The notes below the pieces were generated by a model, which saw only the letters and a program-made list of their open reading frames with translations, ran no database searches and was not told where the DNA came from. A stretch of 64,000 nucleotides of DNA from Prochlorococcus sp. AG-402-K16 (GTDB lineage Bacteria; Cyanobacteriota; Cyanobacteriia; PCC-6307; Cyanobiaceae): the NCBI GenBank assembly GCA_003216795.1, contig QCIH01000003.1, forward strand, positions 1 through 64,000, in the 5' to 3' direction. Shown here piece after piece: positions 54,683 to 64,000 of this stretch. The stretch's first letter is position 1; every line of letters begins with the position of its first letter. Both the position numbers and the translations under genes were made by a program.

Positions 54683-55708
54683 TTATTTATAATAATTCTT
54701 ATACCAATCTATAAATATTTTAACTCCCTTTTCTAAAGGGGTTTTTTTCTGTATTCCAATTAATTCATTTATTATTGTGTTGTCTGATGAAGTTTTTATA
54801 ACATCGCCTTTTTGTATTGATTCAAATTCTTTAATTGCCTCAAGTCCTAATTCTTTTTCTATTTTTTGTAAAAATTCAAGTATTCCAATCGAGTTTTCAT
54901 TGCCTATATTGAGTATTCTGTGAGGGCACCAACTTGACGATTGATTTGGTTTACTTGTATCAAACGATTTGTCAGCAAAAGATGGTTTGCTTATTAATTT
55001 TACTAATATCTCAATAACATCATCAATAAAGGTAAAACTTCGAGAACTTTTACCGTAGTTAAATATTTTCAAGGGCTTTCTATTTATTATTGCTTCGGTA
55101 AATATCATTGGAGCCATATCTGGTCTCCCCCATGGGCCATAAACAGTAAAAAATCTTACTCCAGTACATGGTATTCCATAAAGATGACTATAACTATGCG
55201 CTAAAAGTTCGTTAGACCTTTTTGTGGCGGCATATAGGCTTACTGGATGACTAGCAGAGTCGTTTTCTGAGAAGGGAAACTTGGTATTTCCGCCGTATAC
55301 AGAACTACTACTCGCGTATATCAGATTCTTTACCTTAAAGAATCTACAACATTCTAAAAGATTAGAAAAACCAACTATATTTGAATTTATATATTCTTTA
55401 GGATTATCCAAGGAATATCTTACTCCCGCTTGAGCAGCAAGATTTATTACTACATCAGGATTATACGTTTTGAATATTTCTAAGATATTTTCTTGATCGG
55501 TTAAGTCGACTTTTTTAAATACCCAGTTTGCTTTTTTTTTGTCTTCGGCGATATTTAATAGTTCTAATCGTTTCTCTTTTAATTTTATATCGTAGTATCG
55601 ATTTAAATTGTCAAGGCCTATAACTTTATAACCATTATTTAAAAGATTTTTACATAAGTGAAATCCTATAAATCCAGCTGCACCAGTAATCAATACAGGT
55701 TTTTTCAT
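54683..55708 (-). CDS. UDP-glucuronate 4-epimerase-like SDR
   Basis: The 341-residue product has VLITGAAGFIGFHLCKNLL, VIGLDNLNRYYDIKLKEKRL (the D-N-L-N-x-Y-Y-D segment of UDP-GlcA epimerases), NLAAQAGVRYSLDNPKEYI, YASSSSVYGGN, SLYAATKRSNELLAHSY (Y-x-x-x-K), and VRFFTVYGPWGRPDMAPM. A-A-Q-A-G-V-R and F-T-V-Y-G-P-W-G-R-P-D-M-A fit the UDP-glucuronate 4-epimerase (GAE/Cap1J) group. It should interconvert UDP-glucuronate and UDP-galacturonate, using the product of Ugd at 59642. It is upstream of fcl on the same strand. Confidence 0.85.
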   Translation of the reverse strand: MKKPVLITGAAGFIGFHLCKNLLNNGYKVIGLDNLNRYYDIKLKEKRLELLNIAEDKKKANWVFKKVDLTDQENILEIFKTYNPDVVINLAAQAGVRYSLDNPKEYINSNIVGFSNLLECCRFFKVKNLIYASSSSVYGGNTKFPFSENDSASHPVSLYAATKRSNELLAHSYSHLYGIPCTGVRFFTVYGPWGRPDMAPMIFTEAIINRKPLKIFNYGKSSRSFTFIDDVIEILVKLISKPSFADKSFDTSKPNQSSSWCPHRILNIGNENSIGILEFLQKIEKELGLEAIKEFESIQKGDVIKTSSDNTIINELIGIQKKTPLEKGVKIFIDWYKNYYK

Positions 55709-55811
55709 TAAATATATAAATCCTTGTAGTTTTTAATTTAAAATTTATTTAATTAATTAATTAAATAAATTATGCTTATTGTAAGATTTATATATATTAA
55801 AAAAAATAGTT

Positions 55812-56867
55812 TTGAAATCAATATTATTGACTGGAGGAGCAGGATTTATTGGATCACATACTTGTCTTTCATTACTAGAAAATGGATATGAAATTTTCGT
55901 AATTGATTCATATATAAATTCTTCCAGAAAGTCATTAGAAAACGTTTTAAAGATTCTAAAAAAAAAATATAATAGAAACCTAAAAAATAGTCTTAATTTA
56001 TTTGAAGGTGATTTAAAGAATGTTAGAGATATTGAAGCTGTCTTTCAAAAAGCTAATGAAGTAAATAAATCAATCGAAGCAGTAATTCATTTTGCAGGTC
56101 TAAAGTCGGTTTCAGAATCAATGGCTTATCCACTTTGTTATTGGGAGAATAATTTTTATGGAACAATAAATTTATTGAAAATTATGGAAAAATATAATTG
56201 TAAAAATATTGTTTTTAGTAGCAGCGCAACGGTTTACCAAACAAAAATAAATCAATTGTTAAATGAGAGAGATAAATGTTCACCAGTAAATCCCTATGGA
56301 CAAACGAAACTTGCAGTGGAGAAATTATTAAAGGATATTTATAAGAGTGCACCATCAGAGTGGCGCATTGCATGTTTACGCTATTTTAATCCAGTTGGTG
56401 CGCATGAATCAGGTCTAATAGGCGAAGCCCCTTTTGGTAAGCCTAATAATCTATTTCCGCAAATAACGAAAGTGGCAATTGGTATAATGAGTGAGATAAA
56501 AATTTTTGGTTCAGATTGGCCCACTCCAGACGGTACTGGAATTAGAGATTACATACATGTAATGGATCTTTCAGAAGGACACATATCATCATTAAATTAT
56601 CTCTTGAAAGAAAAACCTCAAATGATAACTTTAAATCTTGGAACAGGAAAAGGAACAAGTGTGAAAGAATTTATAAGAACATTTGAAAAAATAAATAATG
56701 TTGAAATCCCCTTTAGTTTTGTTGAAAGGCGTCCAGGAGATAATGCTTTTGTTGTGGCAGATAATTCTTTTGCAAAATCCATTTTGAGTTGGGAACCTAG
56801 TAGAAATATTGAAGATATTTGTAGGAATGGCTGGAATTGGCAGGTTATGAACCCTGATGGATATTAA
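55812..56867 (+). CDS. galE: UDP-glucose 4-epimerase
   Basis: The 351-residue product has ILLTGGAGFIGSHTCLSLLE, VIDSYINSSRKSLENV, VIHFAGLKSVSESMAYPLCY (F-A-G-L-K-x-V-x-E-S is a GalE hallmark), VFSSSATVYQ, NPYGQTKLAVEKLL with Y-x-x-x-K, RYFNPVGAHESGLIGE and GTGIRDYIHVMDLSEGH. It makes UDP-galactose for the surface glycan. The start is TTG at 55812, and the reading frame is set by the N-terminal SILLTGG. It is divergent from the epimerase gene at 55708. Confidence 0.92.
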   Translation: MKSILLTGGAGFIGSHTCLSLLENGYEIFVIDSYINSSRKSLENVLKILKKKYNRNLKNSLNLFEGDLKNVRDIEAVFQKANEVNKSIEAVIHFAGLKSVSESMAYPLCYWENNFYGTINLLKIMEKYNCKNIVFSSSATVYQTKINQLLNERDKCSPVNPYGQTKLAVEKLLKDIYKSAPSEWRIACLRYFNPVGAHESGLIGEAPFGKPNNLFPQITKVAIGIMSEIKIFGSDWPTPDGTGIRDYIHVMDLSEGHISSLNYLLKEKPQMITLNLGTGKGTSVKEFIRTFEKINNVEIPFSFVERRPGDNAFVVADNSFAKSILSWEPSRNIEDICRNGWNWQVMNPDGY

Positions 56868-57063
56868 TCAAAAAATTTTTATTTATATAAGTATTTTTAA
56901 AAGGCTTTCATTAGAAATTTTTTTTTGGTTATTATTAATTTATATTTAAGGGGTGGAAGACTTAATTGAGGGCTTTAATAATTTAAGTATTTGAAAAAAT
57001 TTATATATTTATTTTTTAAAATCAAATTATTTAATGTAAAGTAAAAACTACTATTGTTGAAGA

Positions 57064-58182
57064 ATGATTAAAAGCAATAAGGTAGCGCTAATAACAGGAG
57101 TAACAGGCCAAGACGGGAGTTATTTAGCCCAATTACTTCTAGAAAAAGGTTATGAAGTTCATGGTTTAAAACGACGTTCTAGTTCTTTTAATACTTCTAG
57201 GATTGATCATTTGTATCAAGATCCTCATGAAAGTGATGCAAAGTTTTTTCTTCATTATGGAGACTTAATAGATAGTACAAATATAATGAAACTTATAAAA
57301 AAAATTCAGCCTGATGAAATCTATAATCTGGGGGCTCAGAGTCATGTAGCAGTAAGTTTTGAAACTCCAGAATATACAGCTAACTGTGATGCTTTGGGAA
57401 CTCTTAGAATTCTTGAAGCGGTTAAAAATTTAGATCTAATAAAGAAAACTAGGATATATCAAGCGAGCACGAGCGAATTGTATGGACTCGTACAAGAGGT
57501 TCCACAAAAAGAATCAACTCCTTTTTATCCTAGAAGTCCATATGCGGTAGCAAAATTGTATGCATATTGGATAATAGTTAATTATAGAGAAGCCTATGAT
57601 ATTTTTGCTTGCAATGGCATTCTTTTTAACCATGAAAGTCCAAGGAGAGGAGAGACTTTCGTAACAAGAAAAATAACTAGAGGACTTTCAAGAATTCATT
57701 ATGGACTTGAAAACTGTATCTATATGGGAAATCTTGATGCTCAAAGGGATTGGGGGCATGCAAAAGATTATGTGAAAATGCAATGGTTGATGCTTCAGCA
57801 AAAAAAACCTGAGGATTATGTGATTGCTACAGGACAAATGAAAAGTGTACGTGAATTTATTGAATTAAGTGCAAAACAACTTGGTTGGGATAAGCAAGAT
57901 GGAGGTAAAGCCATTATTTGGCAAAATAATGGTTTAGATGAGATAGGTATTAGGGCTGATACTGAAGAGGTGGTTGTAAGAATTGATCCTCGGTATTTTA
58001 GGCCAACTGAGGTGGAAAAATTAAAAGGTGATTCATCAAAAGCCAGAAAAGAACTCAAATGGGAAGCAAAAATAACTTTAAATGAGTTGATTTCTGAAAT
58101 GATTGAAGAGGATTCTAATGAGGCCAAAAAAGAGTCTCTATTAAAAAAAAGTGGTTTTTCAATACATAGTTCCAAGGAATAA
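57064..58182 (+). CDS. gmd: GDP-mannose 4,6-dehydratase
   Basis: The 372-residue product has [92 protein letters not shown] (Y-x-x-x-K) and [20 protein letters not shown], an unbroken series for Gmd. It supplies GDP-4-keto-6-deoxymannose to fcl. The last base of its stop codon is the first base of the manC start (TAATG), so the two are coupled. An AT-rich spacer of 196 bases precedes it. Confidence 0.95.
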   Translation: MIKSNKVALITGVTGQDGSYLAQLLLEKGYEVHGLKRRSSSFNTSRIDHLYQDPHESDAKFFLHYGDLIDSTNIMKLIKKIQPDEIYNLGAQSHVAVSFETPEYTANCDALGTLRILEAVKNLDLIKKTRIYQASTSELYGLVQEVPQKESTPFYPRSPYAVAKLYAYWIIVNYREAYDIFACNGILFNHESPRRGETFVTRKITRGLSRIHYGLENCIYMGNLDAQRDWGHAKDYVKMQWLMLQQKKPEDYVIATGQMKSVREFIELSAKQLGWDKQDGGKAIIWQNNGLDEIGIRADTEEVVVRIDPRYFRPTEVEKLKGDSSKARKELKWEAKITLNELISEMIEEDSNEAKKESLLKKSGFSIHSSKE

Positions 58183-59645
58183 TGATTTCTAAAATAATTT
58201 ATAAAATTATTCCAATTATTCTGGCGGGTGGTACTGGAACGAGACTTTGGCCACTTTCAAGAAAGAGTTTCCCAAAACAATTTTTAAATTTATTAAATGA
58301 TGATAAATATACTATGCTTCAAAAAACATATAAAAGAATAGAGAATTTAGATGATATCAGCAGACCGATAATAATCTGCAATGAGGAACATCGGTTTATT
58401 GTTGGCCATCAAATGAAAGAAATAAATATAGAGCCGCTAGAGATATTATTGGAGCCAGAAGGCAGAAATACTACTCCCGCTATTACAATCGCTGCTTTAA
58501 GAGCTTTAGATATATTTAAAGACACCAACATTGAGCCTATACTTTTAATTCTCTCTTCAGATCACCAAATTGAAGATATTGATAATTTTCAATTAGCGAT
58601 TAAAAGTAGTATAGATTCAGCGCTTAAAGATAATCTTATGATTTTCGGAGTGACTCCAACATATCCTGCAACTGGATATGGATATATAAAATCTGATAAA
58701 GAACTTGATCATGATGAATATACTCCTAGCATGGTTAACAAGTTTATAGAAAAACCAGATGAGAAAACTGCACAATACTTTGCAAGGGATAAAAAATATG
58801 TTTGGAATAGCGGAATGTTTGTCTTTAAGGCAACTGCAATACTTAATGAAATAAATAATTTCGCTCCAGAGGTACTCAAAAATTGTGAGATATGTCTAAA
58901 AAAAAGTAAATTTGATCTTGATTTCTTAAGACTGGAAGAAAAATCATTTAAAAGTTGTGAAAATACTGCAATTGATGTCTCAGTATTTGAAAAAACAAAA
59001 AAAGCATTTGTTATCCCTCTTAACTGCGGATGGGATGATATTGGAAATTGGGAATCTCTGCGGAATATATCTAAAAAAGACCTTAACGGTAATTCTTTAA
59101 AAGGAAGGGTTCTAGCGAAAGATACTAAAGACTCGCTAATTCGGAGCGAGACTAAATTAGTTGCAGCTATTGGTTTAGAAAATATCATAGTTGTTGAGAC
59201 AAAAGATGCAGTTTTAGTCGCAAATAGTAAATGTTCTCAAAGTGTAAAAAATATTGTATCTCTAATGAATTCAAAAGGTTTCAGTGAAGCTAATAACCAT
59301 AAGGTTGTTTTTAGACCTTGGGGTTCTTTTTTAACTATAGAAGATGGAAGAACTTGGCAAATTAAAAAAATTGATGTTAATCCTGGAGCCTCCTTATCTC
59401 TTCAAATGCACTTTCATAGATCTGAACATTGGATTGTTGTAAATGGTACTGCCAAGGTAGAGATAGGTAATTTAGAAAAAATAATTGGCCCTAATGAAAG
59501 TGTTTATGTACCTTTAGGAGCTAAACATAGATTATCTAATCCCACTAAATTACCCTTAACATTAATAGAAATTCAAAGTGGAAGTTATCTGGGTGAAGAT
59601 GATATTAAAAGGTTTGAAGATAAATATGGTAGAGAACATAACTAA
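58182..59645 (+). CDS. manC: Mannose-1-phosphate guanylyltransferase/mannose-6-phosphate isomerase
   Basis: The 487-residue bifunctional-type enzyme has PIILAGGTGTRLWPLSRKSF (GTP-binding loop), FPKQFLNL, LLILSSDHQIED, KFIEKPDEKTAQYF and NSGMFVFKA in the N-terminal part. The C-terminal cupin has VVFRPWGSFLTIEDG, NPGASLSLQMHFHRSEHWIV and VYVPLGAKHRLSNP. It makes GDP-mannose for Gmd. It overlaps gmd by one base and its end overlaps the convergent ugd by four bases. Confidence 0.95.
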   Translation: MISKIIYKIIPIILAGGTGTRLWPLSRKSFPKQFLNLLNDDKYTMLQKTYKRIENLDDISRPIIICNEEHRFIVGHQMKEINIEPLEILLEPEGRNTTPAITIAALRALDIFKDTNIEPILLILSSDHQIEDIDNFQLAIKSSIDSALKDNLMIFGVTPTYPATGYGYIKSDKELDHDEYTPSMVNKFIEKPDEKTAQYFARDKKYVWNSGMFVFKATAILNEINNFAPEVLKNCEICLKKSKFDLDFLRLEEKSFKSCENTAIDVSVFEKTKKAFVIPLNCGWDDIGNWESLRNISKKDLNGNSLKGRVLAKDTKDSLIRSETKLVAAIGLENIIVVETKDAVLVANSKCSQSVKNIVSLMNSKGFSEANNHKVVFRPWGSFLTIEDGRTWQIKKIDVNPGASLSLQMHFHRSEHWIVVNGTAKVEIGNLEKIIGPNESVYVPLGAKHRLSNPTKLPLTLIEIQSGSYLGEDDIKRFEDKYGREHN

Positions 59646-61090
59646 AAATCTCTTATATCATTCTTTGAACTACCATCTCCCAAAGACCACATATTCATTC
59701 CTGATTTTTTAATTAAATCCTCATTAACAATAGACCTCGCGTCGAAAACCCATGCAGGTTTTTTCATTTTTTTTGCAACATGATCCCATTTAATATTTTT
59801 ATAATCCTCCCATTCTGTAAGAACTAAAACAGCATGGGCATTATCAAAAATATTTAGATTTTTACTAAATTTCCAGTTGCCAAGATTATTTTTTGGATAA
59901 TCTATACTCTCATTTTTTATATCAGAAAATTGCTTTACTTTTAAATCAATTTCGATTTGTAAAGGATTTACTTTAGGATCATGAATCACAAGTTCTGCTC
60001 CTTCTTCGAGTAAGTCTTTGCATATTTTGATCGCTGCAGATTCTCTTGTGTCATTCGTATTTGCCTTAAAAGCAAATCCTAAAATTATAATTTTCTTTTC
60101 AGAGATAGTTCCAAAAAGCTTTTGGACAACAATTTTGGCTATTCGTTTTTGATGCCAATTATTTATATTTACAACTTCTTCCCAAAATTTTGCAACTTCT
60201 TTAAGCCCAAAATACTCTGCAAGGTATACAAGGTTTAATATGTCTTTCTTGAAGCAACTACCTCCAAAACCTGGCCCCGAATCCAGAAATTTTGAACCAA
60301 TTCTAGAATCTTTACCTATTGCTCTTGAAACTTCTCTTATATCGGCTCCAGTAGCTTCACAAATTGCGCTTATCGAATTTATTGAACTGATACGTTGTGC
60401 TAAAAATGCATTAGATGTGAGCTTGGCAAGTTCACTGCTCCATATATTTGTCAAAAGAATTTTTTCTTTTGGGACCCAATTTTCATATATTTGACTCAAC
60501 AAACGCATCGCTGATTTATCTTCTCCTCCAATTAACACTCTATCTGGATTTTCTAAATCATTTATGGCTGTACCTTCTGCAAGAAACTCTGGATTAGATA
60601 ATACCCTAAAACTTTTCTCATTTTTTGCATCAGAAGCTTCTGAATTAAGGATTTTTTGAATAACCTCAGCAGTTCTAACGGGTAAAGTACTTTTCTCAAC
60701 AACGATCGTATGGCCTTTAGAAAATTTACCTACTTCTCTAGCACAAGCTTCTACCCACTTTAAGTCACTAGATTTACCTGCACCAAGACCTCTTTTTTTT
60801 GTCGGTGTATTAACTGAAATGAATATTATGTCTGATATCTCAATAGCCTCCTTTACATTAGTACTAAAAAATAAGTTTTTATTTCTTGTTTTCGCAACTA
60901 ATTCTTTTAAACCAGGTTCAAAGATAGGTAATTTCAAGAGATTTTCATCATTCCATGACTCAATTCTTTCTTGGTTAATATCGACAACCTTAAAAGATAT
61001 GTGAGGGCATTTGCTGGCCATCATGGTCATTGTTGGCCCTCCAACATATCCAGCACCAATGCAGCAAATATTTTTGACGTTGTGATTCAT
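59642..61090 (-). CDS. ugd: UDP-glucose 6-dehydrogenase
   Basis: The 482-residue product has CIGAGYVGGPTMTMMASKC (NAD fold of the eukaryote-like UGDH branch), FISVNTPTKKRGLGAGKSSD, VEKSTLPVRTAEVIQ, FLAEGTAINDLENPDRVLIG, LSSELAKLTSNAFLAQRISS-type helix (seen as WSSELAKLTSNAFLAQRIS), GPGFGGSCFKKDILNL with the catalytic Cys, and GFAFKANTNDTRESAAI. N-T-P-T-K and F-L-A-E-G-T-A are diagnostic. It makes UDP-glucuronate, used by the epimerase at 54683. It is convergent with manC. Confidence 0.93.
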   Translation of the reverse strand: MNHNVKNICCIGAGYVGGPTMTMMASKCPHISFKVVDINQERIESWNDENLLKLPIFEPGLKELVAKTRNKNLFFSTNVKEAIEISDIIFISVNTPTKKRGLGAGKSSDLKWVEACAREVGKFSKGHTIVVEKSTLPVRTAEVIQKILNSEASDAKNEKSFRVLSNPEFLAEGTAINDLENPDRVLIGGEDKSAMRLLSQIYENWVPKEKILLTNIWSSELAKLTSNAFLAQRISSINSISAICEATGADIREVSRAIGKDSRIGSKFLDSGPGFGGSCFKKDILNLVYLAEYFGLKEVAKFWEEVVNINNWHQKRIAKIVVQKLFGTISEKKIIILGFAFKANTNDTRESAAIKICKDLLEEGAELVIHDPKVNPLQIEIDLKVKQFSDIKNESIDYPKNNLGNWKFSKNLNIFDNAHAVLVLTEWEDYKNIKWDHVAKKMKKPAWVFDARSIVNEDLIKKSGMNMWSLGDGSSKNDIRDF

Positions 61091-61273
61091 CTTTAAATTT
61101 TAATCTAAAATATGAAATTAAACTAAATATTTTTTATATAGAAGAAGTTTTTTAATCTATTCGAATTTTTACTATCTGTTAGTTTATTAATAAATAAAAG
61201 TTTAAAAATTAGTTTATTATGAAAATTAATAATAATTATTAATTTAATATTTTAGAAAATCCAATCAAAATTA

Positions 61274-62329
61274 ATGCTTTTTGAAATCCCAGAACTTTGT
61301 AAAAAGATAATTGTTACCGGAGGAGCAGGTTTTATAGGTGGAGCATTAATTAGAAAATTATTGAGTCATACTAATTGCCATATATTCAATATAGATAAAT
61401 TTGGATATGCAAGTGATTTGACAGGAATAAATAATGAAATCAAATTGCTTGATAGCTTATTAGATAGGCGTCATACTTTTAGCAAAATTGATATTTCAAA
61501 TAAAGAGATTTTGTCTAAGACTTTTAAAGAAATTGATCCCGACTTCGTATTTCACCTCGCAGCCGAAAGTCACGTTGATAAATCAATAGAGGGTCCAGAA
61601 ATATTTGTAAAAAGCAATGTTTTAGGCACCTTTAATTTATTAGAAGTTTCAAGAGAACATTATGATCAGCTTTCGAGTGAAAGGAAAAAAGTGTTCAGAT
61701 TACATCATGTAAGTACTGATGAAGTATTTGGATCTTTAAGTCAAAAAAGTAAATTTTCTGAAAATAGCCCATATAAACCAAATAGCCCTTACTCTGCAAG
61801 TAAAGCAGCTAGTGATCATTTTGTTAGGGCTTGGCAATCTACTTATGGATTGCCTATTTCAATATCCAACTGCAGTAATAACTTTGGTCCATGGCAATTG
61901 CCAGATAAGTTAATTCCTCTTGTGATTTGTAAAGCTATTAAGAATGAATTAATTCCAATATATGGTGATGGAAAAAATATAAGAGATTGGTTATTCGTGA
62001 ATGATCATGTAGATGCAATTTTACTTATAGCATTTAAAGGATTAAAAGGATGTACATACTGCGTTGGTGGATGTAATGAATATTCAAATCTTCAGGTAGT
62101 TAATTTAATATGTGATTATTTGAATAAAGAAGTTCCTAAAAAAAATGATTATAGAGAGCAAATATCCTTTGTTGAAGACAGGCCAGGTCATGATTTTAGA
62201 TATGCTATTGATAATTCACTTATTCGTTCTGATTTAGGCTGGCAACCAAGATATTCTTTTGAGGAAGGACTAAGAACCACTATTAGTTGGTATTTAGAGA
62301 ATATTAATTGGTGCAAAAAGTTTATTTAA
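61274..62329 (+). CDS. rmlB: dTDP-glucose 4,6-dehydratase
   Basis: The 351-residue product has IIVTGGAGFIGGALIRKLL, NIDKFGYASDL, FHLAAESHVDKSIEGPEIFV, LLEVSREHYDQL, HHVSTDEVFGSL, NSPYSASKAASDHFVRAW and NCSNNFGPWQLPDKLIPL. H-V-S-T-D-E-V-F/Y-G and N-N-F/Y-G-P-x-Q are RmlB hallmarks. It makes dTDP-4-keto-6-deoxyglucose. The rmlA, rmlC and rmlD partners are not in the window, so the final sugar is open (rhamnose or another deoxyhexose). Confidence 0.9.
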   Translation: MLFEIPELCKKIIVTGGAGFIGGALIRKLLSHTNCHIFNIDKFGYASDLTGINNEIKLLDSLLDRRHTFSKIDISNKEILSKTFKEIDPDFVFHLAAESHVDKSIEGPEIFVKSNVLGTFNLLEVSREHYDQLSSERKKVFRLHHVSTDEVFGSLSQKSKFSENSPYKPNSPYSASKAASDHFVRAWQSTYGLPISISNCSNNFGPWQLPDKLIPLVICKAIKNELIPIYGDGKNIRDWLFVNDHVDAILLIAFKGLKGCTYCVGGCNEYSNLQVVNLICDYLNKEVPKKNDYREQISFVEDRPGHDFRYAIDNSLIRSDLGWQPRYSFEEGLRTTISWYLENINWCKKFI

Positions 62330-62469
62330 TAGCTTTTTGTAAAAATTTTTTAATATCAAAATTTCTTTTTAGAAATTTAATTTATTTCCGTTTTTTTCGT
62401 TTATTTATAATACAAAAAATAAAAAAATCCATTATGAATTAAAATTGGAAAAAATTATTTAATTAACCT

Positions 62470-64000
62470 TTGAAAAAAAAATTATTTTGGTCAAGTTTCC
62501 TTGTTTTGTTTGGGTTTATAAATCCTATCTTATCTAGTTCTTTTTTAGAAATCAAAAACCAATTAGAAGATGCAGAAAGCAGATCTAATAAAATAAAAAA
62601 TAAAAAAATAAAATATGAAAATTATCAAAACTTAGTCTTTTTAGAAAAAAAAGAAGTTAAGAATATGGAAAATAATTTTAAACTACCTTTAGAGATAAAT
62701 AAATTTTTAAATGTTATATCAGAAAATTTAGCATTTGTATCTAACCCAAAAGATAAAAATTTTAGTGTTGATATTGATTCAAATACTCAATCGAGAATAG
62801 GTTCAAAATTTATTGCCGAAGGTGATGTAGTTATTAAAACATCTAACGGGATAATGAGGGCTTCGAAATTAACTTATGATAAAGAGTTAGAAAAAATGAT
62901 TATTGAAGGAGATATAGATTTTAAAACTGAAACGCAATTTTTAAAGGCAAAAACTATTGAATATGACTTTATTAATAAAAGAGGATTTATTTTGAGAGCA
63001 TTTGGTTCAATTGATTTTAAATCGATTAATAATGTTTTTGATTCTGAAAACATTAGTAATTTTAGCGATAATTTTGATAAAGATTTTGAAATTAGAAATG
63101 TTACCTTTGATAATTCTTCTAAAATTCAACTTAAAAAAAATAATCAAAGAATAAATGCCAAATTAAATCCTTCTAGTAGAACTAGATTTATGGCTGAAAG
63201 AATAGATATCAATAATGATGAATGGAGTGCATCAGAATTAAAATTAACAAATGATCCTTTTAATAAGCCTCAATTAGTTATTAATAATAAAGACTTCAAA
63301 TTCTTTAGAGAAAATAACGATACAAAAATAAAAACTAAATGGTCTAGTTTAACTTTTGAAGATAAGTTAACTATTCCAATTGGACCAAGGAATATTAATC
63401 TTGATAAAGAAAATTACTTTAAATGGGGTATTGCTTACGATAAGCAAAAATATGATGGAGTATCTGTCTATAGAAGTTTTGACCCTTTATTCTTTGGGAA
63501 AAACGAAAGAACTCAGTTTGATTTTCTTGGTAAGTTTAATCTACAAAGGTTTTTAAGCGGGAAAACTAAAAGCTTTTCTAGTGAAAATGAAGATATTTTA
63601 GGGGAAAAAATTGAACTAGATGCAAATATATTAGATTTTTTTGGTATAGATGCTGGACTAAATAGTTCAATAGGAGATTGGAATTTCATCTTGGAAGCTG
63701 AAACTAATTCTACTGATTTTGACAAATTAGATAAAATTTTAGAAGGTAAAAGCTTTTTTACTAAAAATATTTATTCAAAAAATGATAATAAATATTTTGC
63801 TAATGGAGATATTGCTTTTTTTGGGACCTTTCGTGAAAAGACAAATAATGGTTCACTTGGAGAAATCTTAGTTAACAATTCATATGGTGTATTATTTGAT
63901 TTGGAAATTATTAAGAATAAAAAAAATATTGATATCACTAGAAATGTTTCTTTGGGATATGGAACATATGAATCCCCTTCAAGAACAAACTCTAAAAATC
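62470..64000 (+). CDS. Cyanobacterial OstA/LptD-like outer-membrane protein, N-terminal 510 residues (truncated by window edge)
   Basis: The frame is open from TTG 62470 to the end of the window. A basic N-terminus and hydrophobic segment (KKKLFWSSFLVLFGFINPIL) form a signal peptide. Residues about 105-200 look like the OstA/LptA-type beta-jellyroll (FIAEGDVVIKTSNGIMRASK, KLTYDKELEKMIIEGDIDF, KAKTIEYDFINKRGFILRA). After that come features of the DUF3769-type beta-barrel (RTRFMAERIDI, TIPIGPRNI, YRSFDPLFFG). The role would be lipopolysaccharide transport or assembly at the outer membrane. It probably marks the more conserved flank of the island. The C-terminus is outside. Confidence 0.75.
   Translation, partial: MKKKLFWSSFLVLFGFINPILSSSFLEIKNQLEDAESRSNKIKNKKIKYENYQNLVFLEKKEVKNMENNFKLPLEINKFLNVISENLAFVSNPKDKNFSVDIDSNTQSRIGSKFIAEGDVVIKTSNGIMRASKLTYDKELEKMIIEGDIDFKTETQFLKAKTIEYDFINKRGFILRAFGSIDFKSINNVFDSENISNFSDNFDKDFEIRNVTFDNSSKIQLKKNNQRINAKLNPSSRTRFMAERIDINNDEWSASELKLTNDPFNKPQLVINNKDFKFFRENNDTKIKTKWSSLTFEDKLTIPIGPRNINLDKENYFKWGIAYDKQKYDGVSVYRSFDPLFFGKNERTQFDFLGKFNLQRFLSGKTKSFSSENEDILGEKIELDANILDFFGIDAGLNSSIGDWNFILEAETNSTDFDKLDKILEGKSFFTKNIYSKNDNKYFANGDIAFFGTFREKTNNGSLGEILVNNSYGVLFDLEIIKNKKNIDITRNVSLGYGTYESPSRTNSKN

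Overview
The window looks like a variable surface-polysaccharide region of a low-GC marine picocyanobacterium, most likely a high-light Prochlorococcus. Reasons: most of it is very AT-rich, many genes start with TTG or GTG, a cyanobacterial OstA/LptD-like gene lies at the right edge, giant RTX-type surface proteins lie at the left, and NDP-sugar genes dominate between. The species call is an inference; no 16S rRNA or other marker is present.

Layout. (1) Positions 1-13.7 kb, minus strand: two huge repeat-built secreted proteins of visibly higher GC than the rest, then a decayed tyrosine-recombinase N-terminus directly downstream of tRNA-Ala(GGC) at 13.8 kb. This reads as an acquired block at a tRNA. 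(2) 14.2-18.4 kb: a SET-domain methyltransferase, an orphan SdhA/FrdA-like flavoprotein and an alpha/beta hydrolase. (3) 18.5-37.7 kb: nonulosonic acid genes (PseB, PseC, PseG-, PseI- and PseF-like, and a second NeuB-like synthase) mixed with methyltransferases, an oxygenase, an ABC exporter, a CBS-nucleotide-sugar dehydrogenase fusion and a membrane polymerase/ligase. No PseH acetyltransferase is seen. An arginine:glycine amidinotransferase-like gene sits between pseI and pseF instead. (4) 37.8-44.3 kb: a WecA-like initiating transferase, a glycosyltransferase candidate, Wza, Wzc and a dual-specificity-type phosphatase, i.e. Wzx/Wzy-type polysaccharide assembly. (5) 44.3-53.3 kb, all minus strand: a complete lasso-peptide-type gene cluster. 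It runs HprK-like kinase, sulfotransferase, a 51-residue precursor too small for routine ORF calling (51309-51464), ATP-grasp, PqqD-like RRE, B2 protease, asparagine-synthetase-like cyclase, 2OG-Fe(II) hydroxylase, ABC exporter and NTP_transf_5 nucleotidyltransferase. (6) 53.7-62.3 kb: NDP-sugar supply (fcl, a UDP-glucuronate epimerase, galE, gmd, manC, ugd, rmlB). (7) 62.5 kb to the end: the start of an LptD/OstA-like outer-membrane protein.

How they work together. Sections 3, 4 and 6 make activated sugars (pseudaminic-acid-type nonulosonate, GDP-fucose, UDP-glucuronate/galacturonate, dTDP-4-keto-6-deoxyglucose), assemble them on undecaprenyl phosphate and export them. Section 1 adds protein surface structures. 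Section 5 is a separate ribosomal-peptide system placed inside this island.

The two most exciting items are the lasso cluster, whose C-terminal Ser fits the kinase plus nucleotidyltransferase pair and which has added sulfotransferase and hydroxylase genes, and the pse-type operon in which an amidinotransferase seems to replace PseH. All functions are read from sequence motifs; no database search was run.
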